From Planctomycetota bacterium (lineage in GTDB: Bacteria; Planctomycetota; Planctomycetia; Isosphaerales; Isosphaeraceae), in NCBI GenBank assembly GCA_021791715.1, contig JAJYWB010000070.1, positions 1-34,318 of the forward strand: a stretch of DNA of 34,318 nucleotides, written 5' to 3'. Position numbers and translations under genes: made by a program. The notes beneath the pieces were generated by a model that was not told the origin of the DNA, did no database searches, and saw only the letters and a list, made by a program, of their open reading frames with translations. Position 1 is the first letter of the stretch. Each line of letters begins with the position of its first letter. Of the stretch, positions 1 to 8,975 are shown piece after piece.

Positions 1-299
1 TTACAAGAAGAGGCTCACCGGGAGGTTCGCCCTCCCAACCAAAACAACATGTTATTTAGATTTCTTTGATGACGAACATTATGGTGAGCCGCATTATGAC
101 GTCCGCGATTATCGACCACCAATATCTGGATAATTTGGGAGGGCGAACCTCCTGATAAGCCGCGTTATGACGTTCGTGATTATCGACCGCGAATATCTGG
201 ATATTTTGGGAGGGCGAACCTCCTGATAAGCCGCGTTATCACGTCGGCGATTATCGACCGCGAAATCACCCCGGTCGCCCGTGTTTACAAGAAGAGGCT
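1..299. repeat. Repeat-rich window edge bounded by a 15-bp direct repeat
   Basis: TTACAAGAAGAGGCT occurs at 1-15 and again at 285-299, enclosing the whole repeat block. GGAGGTTCGCCCTCCC at 21-36 is the exact reverse complement of GGGAGGGCGAACCTCC at 137-152 and 208-223, so long-loop hairpins are possible. GGCTCACC at 12-19 is also complementary to GGTGAGCC at 83-90. The same GCCCTCCC/GGGAGGGC core is found in the 8057 array and at the window's right end. No gene is supported here. Confidence 0.75.
83..266 (+). repeat. 71-bp tandem repeat, about 2.6 units
   Basis: Units start at 83, 154 and 225 with a constant 71-bp period. Each begins GGTGAGCC or GATAAGCC, runs through a GATTATCGACC core and a TATCTGGAT core, and ends in GGGAGGGCGAACCTCC. 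The third unit breaks off after the GATTATCGACCGCGAA part. The period is not a multiple of three, so open frames across it have no coding meaning. The block lies downstream of the DUF1559 gene on the opposite strand. Confidence 0.8.
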
Positions 300-407
300 T
301 ATATGAAACAATCATTTAGGAGGCGGTCTCGATTGAATCAAGTCGATTCGCGTTCGATCACATCAGGATTGTCTCTGAATAATTCAGATCGACACGCTTC
401 GCGCAGC

Positions 408-1367
408 TCACGGCGAACGTTTGATCCCCGTCGTCGCCGCGTCGCGCCAAATCTTTATGTCGACATCGTTCGTGAAGAAGCGAACGCCGCCGTCAAGAAA
501 TAATGTATTAACTCCATGAATGTGTCCGCTCGAAGCGCCCATGTCCGCGGTCCGTCCGTCGCGCGCGATACACGATTTCGCGGGATTGGGACGATCGAGA
601 TGATTATAAAGCGTCGAACGCCAAGTCGATTCGCGCCACGAAAAGCCCGCGTCTCCCTTCCAAATTCCCCCGGTCGAACCGCAACCCGATCGCTCGATCG
701 CCTGGTCGACCAGGCGATACGCTTGCCGAGCCTCGACATCGCGACCGTCTCCCACAAGACGCTCCGAATACGCCGCGGTAAACGACGATCCGTCCGCGGC
801 CTCGACCTCGGCGATCGATCGCCGAACTCCCGGTGCGAACGGACCGTCGACTCCGCCGGGCTCGCTTCCCGTGTTCGCTCGATAACTCACGGGCGCCTTG
901 AATTCCGAAACGAGCGCGTTTGGATCGCTTTGACACGTCATTCCGGGAGGCCGATCGACCGCGATCGCCCTGGGAGATCCCGCCTGAACGGCTTTCGCCT
1001 CATCGCGAGCGCGGCGCAAATCGGCGACGCCGAACTCGTCCAGAATCGTCGCCAAAGGACCGGGCGCTTTCGAATCGGGTTCGAACGACGCCGCGACCTC
1101 GGGTAACCGCTCTTTCACTTGATCATACAAAATCATTCCTTCGCCGATTCCGCGGAGGTTGTCGCGGCAAGTCAGCAGCCGAGCCGATTCGCGAGATCGC
1201 GGCAGGCTCATCAGCACGAGGAGAAAGACGATCAGCACGATCGCCGCGACGACGATCGCCTCGATCGCGGTCGCCCCCCGCCTCGGTATCGGCGATCGAT
1301 CAAAAATCGCGTTATACACATTGAGATCTTTATGAATTTCACGGTTATTTTTATAATGAATTCTCAT
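408..1367 (-). CDS. DUF1559-family pseudopilin-like surface protein
   Basis: About 319 aa. The N-terminus carries a basic RRG, then ATAIEA and a hydrophobic helix, which is a degenerate type IV prepilin signal (cleavage after G, Glu at +5). It is followed by a CRDNLRGIGEGM segment corresponding to the CxNNLKQIG region of DUF1559 proteins. The C-terminus has HIHGVNTLFLDGGVRFF, the family's HxGGxNxLFxDGSVRF signature, then a tryptophan-containing tail. The ATG at 1367 is preferred over one at 1397 because CGGAG lies 8 nt upstream of it. DUF1559 proteins are massively expanded in planctomycetes and are thought to be exported, pilus-like envelope proteins; the exact role is unknown. It stands alone, divergent from the GT2 gene. 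Family assignment is firm, export is inferred. Confidence 0.85.
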   Translation of the reverse strand: MRIHYKNNREIHKDLNVYNAIFDRSPIPRRGATAIEAIVVAAIVLIVFLLVLMSLPRSRESARLLTCRDNLRGIGEGMILYDQVKERLPEVAASFEPDSKAPGPLATILDEFGVADLRRARDEAKAVQAGSPRAIAVDRPPGMTCQSDPNALVSEFKAPVSYRANTGSEPGGVDGPFAPGVRRSIAEVEAADGSSFTAAYSERLVGDGRDVEARQAYRLVDQAIERSGCGSTGGIWKGDAGFSWRESTWRSTLYNHLDRPNPAKSCIARDGRTADMGASSGHIHGVNTLFLDGGVRFFTNDVDIKIWRDAATTGIKRSP

Positions 1368-1574
1368 ATCCTGAACTCCGCTTTTTCGAGCCCTCACGAT
1401 CGATCCCGACGCCTCGTCGGGAGATCATCCCCCATCATATCACCGCGGCGCGTTCCGGACGATTCAATCGCGGGGTGATCGATCTTGCCAAGTCGGCCGA
1501 TTTATCGCATGATCCCCTCCGCGAACAGCTCCGCGGGAGCGATTCGCGACGATCCAAGTCGAATTGTACCGATC

Positions 1575-2735
1575 ATGAAAGCGAATCGAAGCCGTCGACC
1601 GGGCCCCGCGGTAAGCGTCGTCGTTCCCGTTTTCAACGAGAGCGAAAACGTGCGCGAACTCCATCGTAGGCTAAGCGGCGCGCTCGACTCCCTAAAATTA
1701 TCATACGAAATTATTATTATCGACGACGGATCGACCGACGAAACCCTGCGTTTGCTCGTCGAATTGCGGAACCTCGATCCTCATCTCGCGGTCCACACTT
1801 TGAGCCGCAATTTCGGCCATCAAGCCGCGGTTTCGGCGGGGCTCGATCGCGCCTCGGGGCGTTCGGTCGTCGTCGTCGACGGCGATCTTCAAGATCCCCC
1901 CGAACTCATCCCGGCGCTGCTCGATAAGCTCAAACAGGGCTTCGACGTCGTCCACGCCGTCCGCCGCGGTCGTCGCGAAGGACCGATCAAAAAACTTGGA
2001 TATCATTGTTTTTATCGCCTCTTAAACGCGATCAGCGAAACGCCGATCGCCGTCGACAGCGGCGACTTCTGCGCGATGAATCGAAAAGTTCTCGAAGCGA
2101 TCAAACGACTTCCCGAACGCGCGCGATTCATCCGAGGATTGCGCGGATTTGTCGGTTTCCGCCAAACGCGGCTCGAATACGATCGAGCGCCGCGAGCCGG
2201 CGGCTCGCCGAAGTATTCGTACGCCGATCTGTTCCGATTAGCCGTCGACGGGCTCGTAAGCTTCAGCGGAGCCCCGCTTCGACTCGTCACGTATCTCGGG
2301 TTAACCGCGGCCGGCTTCTCGCTGGCGCTCATGGCGTGGGTTCTCGTCGAGGCGATCGCGGGCGTTCACACCCTCCCGCGCGGCTGGGCGAGCACCGTCG
2401 TCGTCGTCCTCTTCATGGGCGCCGTGCAGCTCCTGTGCATGGGAATCATCGGCCAATACATCCGACTCATCTTCGTTGAAACCAAAGCCAGACCCGCATA
2501 CCTCATCGATCACAGCCTTCCCGCACGCGATCCCGCGGCGATCGGATACGAAAATCGGCGAGAATCCCCCGATCGCAAACCGAACAACGAAGTCTCAACA
2601 ATAAATTATACACATACGATCCGAGACCGAGTTCCGAAACGTCCCGCGATAAAAACGCTCCGATTCGATACGCCGGCGCCGCGATTGAAACGCCCCTCGC
2701 GCAGCTCCGTTCGAAACGCGTCGGTTCGTCCTTGA
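1575..2735 (+). CDS. Polyprenol-phosphate-type family 2 glycosyltransferase (GtrB/ArnC/DPM1-like)
   Basis: About 386 aa from the ATG at 1575. The GT-A fold begins with VSVVVPVFNESENV at residues 13-26, followed by DDGSTDE and the metal-binding VVDGDLQDPPE. The region FIRGLRGFVGFRQ, the RAPRAGGSPKYSY segment and the downstream FSGAPLRL are typical of enzymes that move a sugar from a nucleotide donor to a polyprenyl phosphate. Two membrane helices follow, then a basic tail of about 70 residues without recognisable domain. The frame is open to a TTG at 1485 with a weak GGTGA upstream, so the start is uncertain; no strong ribosome site precedes 1575. The lipid-linked sugar product could feed the GT-C-like membrane proteins at 12391 and 25871, but this is inference. 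Sugar identity cannot be told. Confidence 0.88.
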   Translation: MKANRSRRPGPAVSVVVPVFNESENVRELHRRLSGALDSLKLSYEIIIIDDGSTDETLRLLVELRNLDPHLAVHTLSRNFGHQAAVSAGLDRASGRSVVVVDGDLQDPPELIPALLDKLKQGFDVVHAVRRGRREGPIKKLGYHCFYRLLNAISETPIAVDSGDFCAMNRKVLEAIKRLPERARFIRGLRGFVGFRQTRLEYDRAPRAGGSPKYSYADLFRLAVDGLVSFSGAPLRLVTYLGLTAAGFSLALMAWVLVEAIAGVHTLPRGWASTVVVVLFMGAVQLLCMGIIGQYIRLIFVETKARPAYLIDHSLPARDPAAIGYENRRESPDRKPNNEVSTINYTHTIRDRVPKRPAIKTLRFDTPAPRLKRPSRSSVRNASVRP

Positions 2736-2812
2736 ATCGATCGACGACCCCGACGCTCCTCAACCAATTAAAAACAAATCATTGAATTATGCGTGTTGTT
2801 TTACCACAAGGA

Positions 2813-5800
2813 TCAATCCGCTTTGGTATTCGCGGGTTCCCAGCGAATCAACCCCAGGTTTTCGACGAAAATCACATACAGCACGGGCGTGATCACTTTG
2901 GTGACGATCGTCGCGATCAAAAGACCGGCGATCTGAACGTAACACATCGGCGCCCAGAGCGGCCCCCCTTCGATCGCGAGCGGAATCAAACCGCCGACGG
3001 TCGCCAATACCGTCACCAGCACCGGACGAAGCCGCACGAGAGCGGCGTCGATCACGGCGCGATGAAGCGATTCGCCCCGATTGCGCATCTCCTCAATATA
3101 ATCAAATAATACAATAATATGACTGACGATCACCCCCGCGAGCGAAGCGACCCCCAAAAACGCCATAAATCCGAACGGAACGCCGAAAATCAAAAGCCCC
3201 GTCAATCCCCCGGCCATCCCGAACGGAACCGCCGCGAACACCACCAACGGCTTCGTCACGCTCTCAAACTGAAGCACAAGCGCCAGATAAATCGCGATCA
3301 AGCTTACGATCAACGCGATCGTAATCGATTTAAACGCTTTATCCTGTTCATATTTTTCGCCGCCGAATTCAAAACGATATCCCGGCGGCCACAACCGCGC
3401 CTCGCGGTCGAGCTCGGGCGCGATTTTATCGACGATCGCGCTCGGAAGAACTCCGCCGACGGCGTCGCACTTCACCGTCAAACATCGTTGATGACGCCTC
3501 CTGCCGATCCTGGGGGGAACGAACTCGGTCCGAAATTCGCTGATCTGGCTGAGCGGAACGCGAACCCCCGGCGCGGATCCCGCGACCTCGAAGTTCGTCA
3601 GATCGACGAGCCTCGCACGCTCCTCGGGACGTACTCGTATCATCACAGGAATCAGTTGATCACGCTCGCGTAAGTAGGTGGCCGTCGCGCCCGAAAGCGC
3701 CGTGTCGAGCGACGCCGCGACGTCCTGATTCGTCAGCCCTGAAAGTCCCGCTTTCTCGGGTTGCACCTCGAGGGTCGGCTGCAACAATTCGGGCTCCCAA
3801 TCGTCGTGAACGTTATCGACCCCCGGGATCGCGTGCAACAGCCGCTTCGTTCGCTCGCCGAGCTTGCGTAAAAGCGCCGCGTCGTCGCCGAAATGACGAA
3901 TCTGAACGGGCACTCCGATCGGCGGACCCGATTCGAGCAGCTCGATCGTCACCCGAGCCGAGGCGATCCTGGGAGGCAAACTTCGCTTCAATCGCTCGAC
4001 GATCGCCGCGGTTTCACGCGCGTCGGTCGTATGCACCATGATTTGCGCGTATTGATCCTGCCGCTGCTCGGGAGTGATCGAAAGCCAAAACCGCGGCCCG
4101 CCCGCGCCTACAAACGTGGTATACGCGCGAATTCCCTTCCCCTCGAGCGCGTCGATCTCGGCGATCGTCCGTTTGGCCTCGTCGCGCGTGAATCGAATCG
4201 GCGATCCCTCGGGTAAATAAACGTTAACGGTGAAGATCGAATGCAGATCCTTGGGGAAAAACGCCAGGCCGATCCGCGGAACCGCCCCCCCCGCCGCGGC
4301 GAGCGCGATCAAACAGACGCCGATACTGATCGCTTTATGATCGAGGCACCATTCCGAAAAGCCGTTGTAAAGCCGGGCGAACCGCGCGCCTCGTCCCCCC
4401 TCGCTCAGTCCCGCGTCGAGACCTTTTTGACCTTTCAATAAATAATAGCCCAAAAGCGGTATAAATGTCATTGAAACGATCCGGCTGCTCACGAGCGATG
4501 CCGTCACGACGACCGGGAGCGAATAAATGAACTCGCCGACACGCCCCTCCACGAGCAACAGCGGCAAAAACGCGACGATGTTCGTGAGCGTGGCGAAGAG
4601 AATCGCGTGCGCGAGCCGATAAGGCCCCAGCCACGCCGCCCTGATCCTCGGCGTCCCCGCCGCGAGCTCCCGGTTGATCGCGTCTCCCGCGACGACCGGA
4701 TCGTCGACGAGCAAACCGAGAGCGATGATCAACGCGGCGATCGAAACCTGCTGCAAATCGATCCCCAAAACCTGGCAAAACCCCAGCGTCATCGCGATCG
4801 TCAGCGGAATCGAGATCGCGATCAAAACCGCGCTCCGCCATTCCATAAACAACAAGGCGATCGCGATCACGATCACCACCGCCTCGATCAAATTCTGATC
4901 GAATTGCGCAATTTTGTTTTTAACGGTCGTCGGCTCGTCGCTCGTCCAATCGATCTGAAGATCGTCGGGCAAAATCCCTTTGAGCGAATCGATCGCCTCC
5001 GAAACGTCGCGACCGAAATCGGCGATCCGCGTCCCCTTCACCTGTCGGATCGCGAGCGTTACGGCGCGGGTCGTTTGCAGCGTATACCGCGAGGGGAGGG
5101 GGCCGGCGCCGCCGTGCGGACCCGCCGAAACGTGAACGGGGTGGTCGCTCGGCATCCGCGAGGTCGAAGGCCGCTCCGCGTCGACCTTGACCGTCTGATA
5201 ATTCAGAACCCCCGGCGGATCCTCATACCCCCGAACGACGTCGCACAAATCGCGCAAATAGAGCGGACGTCCGTCCTTCACGTCGACGACGACCGATCCG
5301 ATCTCGGCTTCGCTCGCGAACTCCCCGCTCGGCCTGATCAATAAATCTCGATCCGAAAGCTCGATCCGCCCCCCCGGAATGTTCACGTTCCGCTCGTCGA
5401 GCCGCCGCGCCACGATCCGGGGATCGATCCCCAAAGCCGATACCCGCCCGCCGCTGTAATACAGATCGACGACCTCTTTCTGAATCCCGATCCGTTCCAC
5501 CTTCGCCACGTTCGACGACCGTTTGATCCGATCCTGAATCAAATCGGCGAATTCTCTTAAATCTTTGTATGTATACCGATTGAGCGTTCGATACGGCTCC
5601 GCGGGATGCCGCTTTAATCGCTCGGCGAGTCCGCTTAAATCTTTAATCAAAACGCCGGGCCATATGTCGGGATGATCGAGCCCCGCGCCGATCACCTCGC
5701 TCTCCCACCGAAGGATCTCGCGCCTCAGATCGTCTTCGCCGATTCCCGCGTTCAACTGAAAATCGACCGCTCCCGCGCTCGGCGGCTCGATGTAAGAACC

Positions 5801-6448
5801 GTCGGTTATCAGCCGAAGCCCGCGCAACCTCTCGAGCAAAAGCCCCGCCAACCGCGCCACCATCGCGCGATCGATCGATCTTGGATAAACAAGAACCACG
5901 CTGTAACGGTTCGATCGCAACGCTTCCGGTCGACCCGACCGAAACGCCTCCAGCGACTCGACGATCGACCGGGCGCGCTCGTCGATCTCAAAATCGGTCA
6001 CGGGAGGGCTCGATATCGTCAGCATCACCGCGACCGTCTCGCCGAAATCCTTGTTTAACATCGGCGTCAAGCGAGCCGAGCCGATTTTGGGAAGATCGGT
6101 CATCCCCGCGAGCCGATTCGCCAGATCCTGCCACTGCGTTTCGGCGTCTTTACATGTATCAAATAAATCTACATATACAATCGACAATCCCTGGCGGCTC
6201 GTCGAGTAAACCTTATCGACCTGCGCGTTCTCGGCGACTTTACGTTCGATCGCGCGCGTCACCTCTTGCTCGACCTTCTCGGCGCGCGCTCCGGGATACG
6301 CGGTCACGATCACGCCGCTCCGGATCGGGATGACCGGGTCTTGCCGCTTGGGCATCGTCCAATACGCGAAGCCGCCCCAGACGAGCGTCGCGACGAGCGC
6401 CGTCCACGCGATCGGCCGTTTCTCAACAAAGAATTGCGAAGTGTTCAA
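2813..6448 (-). CDS. RND-superfamily efflux pump (AcrB/HAE1-like), enlarged porter domain
   Basis: 1211 aa, against about 1030-1050 for typical HAE1 pumps. The N-terminal helix MNTSQFFVEKRPIAW and the PVIPIRSGVIVTAYPGA segment are RND hallmarks. The proton-relay aspartates lie in GLLVDDPVV (D582-D583). The second half has the FDYIEEMRNRG, AALVRLRPVLVT and final helix motifs. Extra length is mainly at about residues 165-310 of the periplasmic porter region, with a smaller proline/serine-rich insertion around 430-460. The start is TTG at 6448, overlapping the adaptor stop as TTGA; AAGGAG lies 7 nt upstream, so translational coupling is likely. It would act in the inner membrane as a proton-driven exporter with the adaptor encoded just upstream. 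No TolC-like outer-membrane channel is nearby. Substrate unknown. Confidence 0.92.
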   Translation of the reverse strand: MNTSQFFVEKRPIAWTALVATLVWGGFAYWTMPKRQDPVIPIRSGVIVTAYPGARAEKVEQEVTRAIERKVAENAQVDKVYSTSRQGLSIVYVDLFDTCKDAETQWQDLANRLAGMTDLPKIGSARLTPMLNKDFGETVAVMLTISSPPVTDFEIDERARSIVESLEAFRSGRPEALRSNRYSVVLVYPRSIDRAMVARLAGLLLERLRGLRLITDGSYIEPPSAGAVDFQLNAGIGEDDLRREILRWESEVIGAGLDHPDIWPGVLIKDLSGLAERLKRHPAEPYRTLNRYTYKDLREFADLIQDRIKRSSNVAKVERIGIQKEVVDLYYSGGRVSALGIDPRIVARRLDERNVNIPGGRIELSDRDLLIRPSGEFASEAEIGSVVVDVKDGRPLYLRDLCDVVRGYEDPPGVLNYQTVKVDAERPSTSRMPSDHPVHVSAGPHGGAGPLPSRYTLQTTRAVTLAIRQVKGTRIADFGRDVSEAIDSLKGILPDDLQIDWTSDEPTTVKNKIAQFDQNLIEAVVIVIAIALLFMEWRSAVLIAISIPLTIAMTLGFCQVLGIDLQQVSIAALIIALGLLVDDPVVAGDAINRELAAGTPRIRAAWLGPYRLAHAILFATLTNIVAFLPLLLVEGRVGEFIYSLPVVVTASLVSSRIVSMTFIPLLGYYLLKGQKGLDAGLSEGGRGARFARLYNGFSEWCLDHKAISIGVCLIALAAAGGAVPRIGLAFFPKDLHSIFTVNVYLPEGSPIRFTRDEAKRTIAEIDALEGKGIRAYTTFVGAGGPRFWLSITPEQRQDQYAQIMVHTTDARETAAIVERLKRSLPPRIASARVTIELLESGPPIGVPVQIRHFGDDAALLRKLGERTKRLLHAIPGVDNVHDDWEPELLQPTLEVQPEKAGLSGLTNQDVAASLDTALSGATATYLRERDQLIPVMIRVRPEERARLVDLTNFEVAGSAPGVRVPLSQISEFRTEFVPPRIGRRRHQRCLTVKCDAVGGVLPSAIVDKIAPELDREARLWPPGYRFEFGGEKYEQDKAFKSITIALIVSLIAIYLALVLQFESVTKPLVVFAAVPFGMAGGLTGLLIFGVPFGFMAFLGVASLAGVIVSHIIVLFDYIEEMRNRGESLHRAVIDAALVRLRPVLVTVLATVGGLIPLAIEGGPLWAPMCYVQIAGLLIATIVTKVITPVLYVIFVENLGLIRWEPANTKAD

Positions 6449-7815
6449 ACGCCGGCTCCTTCGCCCGCCCCGGCCCGCCGGCTCGCGTCGTCGGCCTTCG
6501 AACCGTTCGTCGACGAATCTTTCGCTTTCAAGCCGCGCGATTTCGATCCGTTCCCGCCGTTAAGCTCGCGCGTCGCGTCGCCCCGAGGATCGATCCGATT
6601 CGCCTTTTTGCTCAGGTTTTCAATCGTTTGTTCGCCCGCGATCGTCGCGTCGAGCGTGCGCACGCGATCGCCTTCGAGCAGCCGGTTCGCTCCCGCGACG
6701 ATCACCCGATCGCCGAGCTTGATCTCGCTTCCCTTACCCTGTTTGATCCGCGCGCGATTGTCGATCAGTCCGTCGAGTTCGACGCGGCGCATCCGCGCGA
6801 CTTCGGCCTCCCCCTCGGTCACGACGACGAAAACCGCGTAACGATCGGCGTCGGCGGCGCGGCGAATCGCCGTCAACGGCAACAGAATCGCATCTTCATG
6901 TCGACCGATGTTCACGCTTGCGATCATCCCGGGCTTCAATCCCTTGGGGTCGTCGATCGTCACCTCGACCTCGAACGTCCGAGTCCGGTCGTCGGCGTTG
7001 GGAGAAATCTTCGTCAGCCGCGCCGGGAACGATTCTCCCGGGAAGGCGTCTGAAGTCGTTTTAAAATCCTGTCCGATCCGCAATCGACCGACGAGCGAAT
7101 CCGAAACGCCGAAGCCGACGACGAGTTTTGATAAGTCCATCAACAAAAAAGCGCTTTTCCCCGCCGCGATCCGTTCCCCCTCTTCGACGTACCTCGCGAC
7201 GACGGTCGCCTGATCCATTGGAACGACGAGCGAACAATCTTTCAGATCTTGCTCGGCTTTTGAAACCGCGAGTTCGGCGGCGGCGATTCCGCTCGCCGCG
7301 GCGATCGCCTCGGCCTCGGCGGCTTCGGCCTTGGCTCGAGCGCGATCGACCTCCTCCTTGGTGACGGCTTTGTTCTTGAGTAATTCCTCGTAGCGATCGC
7401 GATCTTTCGCCGCGAACGACGCGTCGGCGAGGGCCGCGGTCGATTTCGCCCGCGCCGATTCGAGCCGAGCACGAGCCGATTCGCGCTCGCGACGGTAATC
7501 GACCTCGTCGAGGCGAGCGATCACCGCGTCCTTTTCAACCCGATCGCCCGCCTGAACGTCGCGTTTCTTGCCGTCGGACGTTTCAATCTTGAGCAGCCGC
7601 TCGACCGTCCCCGGAACCTTGAACGAGAGTTCAAGCTTTCTACGCTCTTTCACCGTGCCGCTGAACGCGATCGCGAGCTCGATCGGCTCGGACCGGACGG
7701 GCTCGGCTCGAACCGCGACGGGGGGATCGTCGAGGGTTTGAACTCGCCCGCACCCGATCAAGAAAACAACCGATATCGCCGCGAATCGCCGCCTCGGCGT
7801 CATCTGTTCGTTCAA
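6445..7815 (-). CDS. RND efflux periplasmic adaptor lipoprotein (membrane fusion protein)
   Basis: About 456 aa. The short N-terminus after MTPRRRFAA contains a lipobox, FLIGC, so the mature protein is probably a lipid-anchored lipoprotein. The body follows the MFP order: a barrel-sandwich half beginning AIAFSGTVKERRKLELSF, an Ala/Glu-rich coiled-coil hairpin (about residues 90-200), a second lipoyl half containing VVARYVEEGERI, and a beta-barrel with FPGESFPARLTKISP. The C-terminal 80 residues are basic and low-complexity. The TTG at 7815 is chosen because GGAGG sits 8 nt upstream; an in-frame ATG at 7803 also works and keeps the lipobox. It overlaps the pump gene by 4 bp, giving a two-gene operon. 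Role: linking the pump to an outer-membrane exit duct. Confidence 0.9.
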   Translation of the reverse strand: MNEQMTPRRRFAAISVVFLIGCGRVQTLDDPPVAVRAEPVRSEPIELAIAFSGTVKERRKLELSFKVPGTVERLLKIETSDGKKRDVQAGDRVEKDAVIARLDEVDYRRERESARARLESARAKSTAALADASFAAKDRDRYEELLKNKAVTKEEVDRARAKAEAAEAEAIAAASGIAAAELAVSKAEQDLKDCSLVVPMDQATVVARYVEEGERIAAGKSAFLLMDLSKLVVGFGVSDSLVGRLRIGQDFKTTSDAFPGESFPARLTKISPNADDRTRTFEVEVTIDDPKGLKPGMIASVNIGRHEDAILLPLTAIRRAADADRYAVFVVVTEGEAEVARMRRVELDGLIDNRARIKQGKGSEIKLGDRVIVAGANRLLEGDRVRTLDATIAGEQTIENLSKKANRIDPRGDATRELNGGNGSKSRGLKAKDSSTNGSKADDASRRAGAGEGAGV

Positions 7816-8056
7816 ACGTTCATCCTCCGGTCGCCTCGTCGTTCGATCCAAGAGAACATCATCATCTTGGAATCGCCGGTACGCAACCCGATCTCAATCC
7901 GATAAGCGTCATCTTGTTTTTTTGTATTATTATTCGTTACCGCCCGCCGAGAATCGATTCTCGAACAAAGAACGCATTGAGAATGAATCCGAAGAGAATT
8001 CCGATAATTCGTCGGGTTTTCATCGCGGAGCGTAAACCGGGAGCGATAATCGCCGT

Positions 8057-8690
8057 GTGAGCCCTTGTTATATAAAATCAATAATATACAAATGCCGGCT
8101 CGGTCGGCGCCTCGCCCTCCCTCGATCAACATTCCAGCGCCGGAGATCTTGAGGAAGGGCGAACCGCCGTGTGAGCCCTTGTTATATAAAATCAATAATA
8201 TACAAATGCAGGCTCGGTCGGCGCCTCGCCCTCCCGCGATCAACATTCCAGCGCCGGAGATCTTGAGGAAGGGCGAACCGCCGTGTGAGCCCTTGTTATA
8301 TAGAATCAATAATATACAAATACTGGCTCAGTCGGCGCCTCGCCCTCCCGCGATCAACATTCCAAAGCCGGAGATCTTCAGGGAGGGCGAACCGCCGTGT
8401 GAGCCCTTGTTATATAAAATCAATAATATACAAATGCCGGCTCGGTCGGCGCCTCGTCCTCCCGCGATCAACATTCCAAAGCCGGTGATCTTCAGGGAGG
8501 GCGAACCGCCGTGTGAGCCCTTGTTATATAAAATCAATAATATACAAATGCCGGCTCGGTCGGCGCCTCGCCCTCCCGTGATCAACATTCCAAAGCCGGT
8601 GATCTTGAGGGAGGGCGAACCGCCGTGTGAGCCCTTGTTATCGAATTCATTGAGTGAAATGCAGGCTCGGTCGGCGCCTCGCCCGCTCGA
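8057..8690 (+). repeat. 114-bp tandem array of hairpin modules (5 full units plus a partial)
   Basis: GTGAGCCC marks unit starts at 8057, 8171, 8285, 8399, 8513 and 8627, an exact 114-bp period. Each unit has an AT-rich spacer (TATATAAAATCAATAATATA), module A (GGCTC, 3 nt, CGGCG, 2 nt, TCGCCCTCCC), a loop of about 31 nt, and module B (GGGAGGGCGA, 2 nt, CGCCG, 3 nt, GAGCC). A and B are complementary in three blocks, 20 bp in total, with two small internal loops. The sixth unit has lost its AT spacer and ends in module A near 8690. Because 114 is 38 codons, both strands stay open and encode repetitive peptides; I regard these as artefacts. The array sits between the divergent efflux operon and the 8976 gene. 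Confidence 0.92.
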
Positions 8691-8780
8691 TTCTCGGCCA
8701 TCCTTCGCGGGACGATCCGATCCTATAAAATCGAAAACAGAACGAATGAATTACCGCAATCGCAATTTTTGCTTTTGATA

Positions 8781-8809
8781 TTGACTCTGAATCCCGAATA
8801 TCATAGATT
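8781..8809 (+). promoter_or_regulatory. Candidate sigma70-type promoter for the 8976 gene
   Basis: TTGACT at 8781-8786 is followed after exactly 17 bp by TAGATT at 8804-8809, in a locally AT-rich stretch just downstream of the repeat array. It points at the gene starting at 8976, giving a leader of about 160 nt. Sequence match only; planctomycete promoters often deviate from this consensus. Confidence 0.35.
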
Positions 8810-8975
8810 AACTGCATGATCCGCATCGATTCGGCGATCGCCGCGCGATCGACCGTGTCGATACCCCTTTGTTCGATCGTAAAGCTTCCCAGAATTGCCT
8901 TTACGTGGCGCGATCGAACCGATTTTTCGCAATCAAAACCACAACCTCGGCTTTTCCAACGAAAGGAAGAACAAC

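Noticed and set aside
303..503. Small plus-strand frame of 66 codons with AGAGG before its ATG
   Set aside because: It overlaps the end of the DUF1559 gene in antisense for 96 bp, is Arg/Ser-rich and looks like no known family.
7812..8588. Minus-strand frames through the 114-bp array
   Set aside because: They exist only because the period is a multiple of three; the peptides are translations of hairpin modules.
8057..8690. CRISPR array
   Set aside because: The whole 114-bp unit is conserved including the parts that would be spacers, and there are no cas genes.
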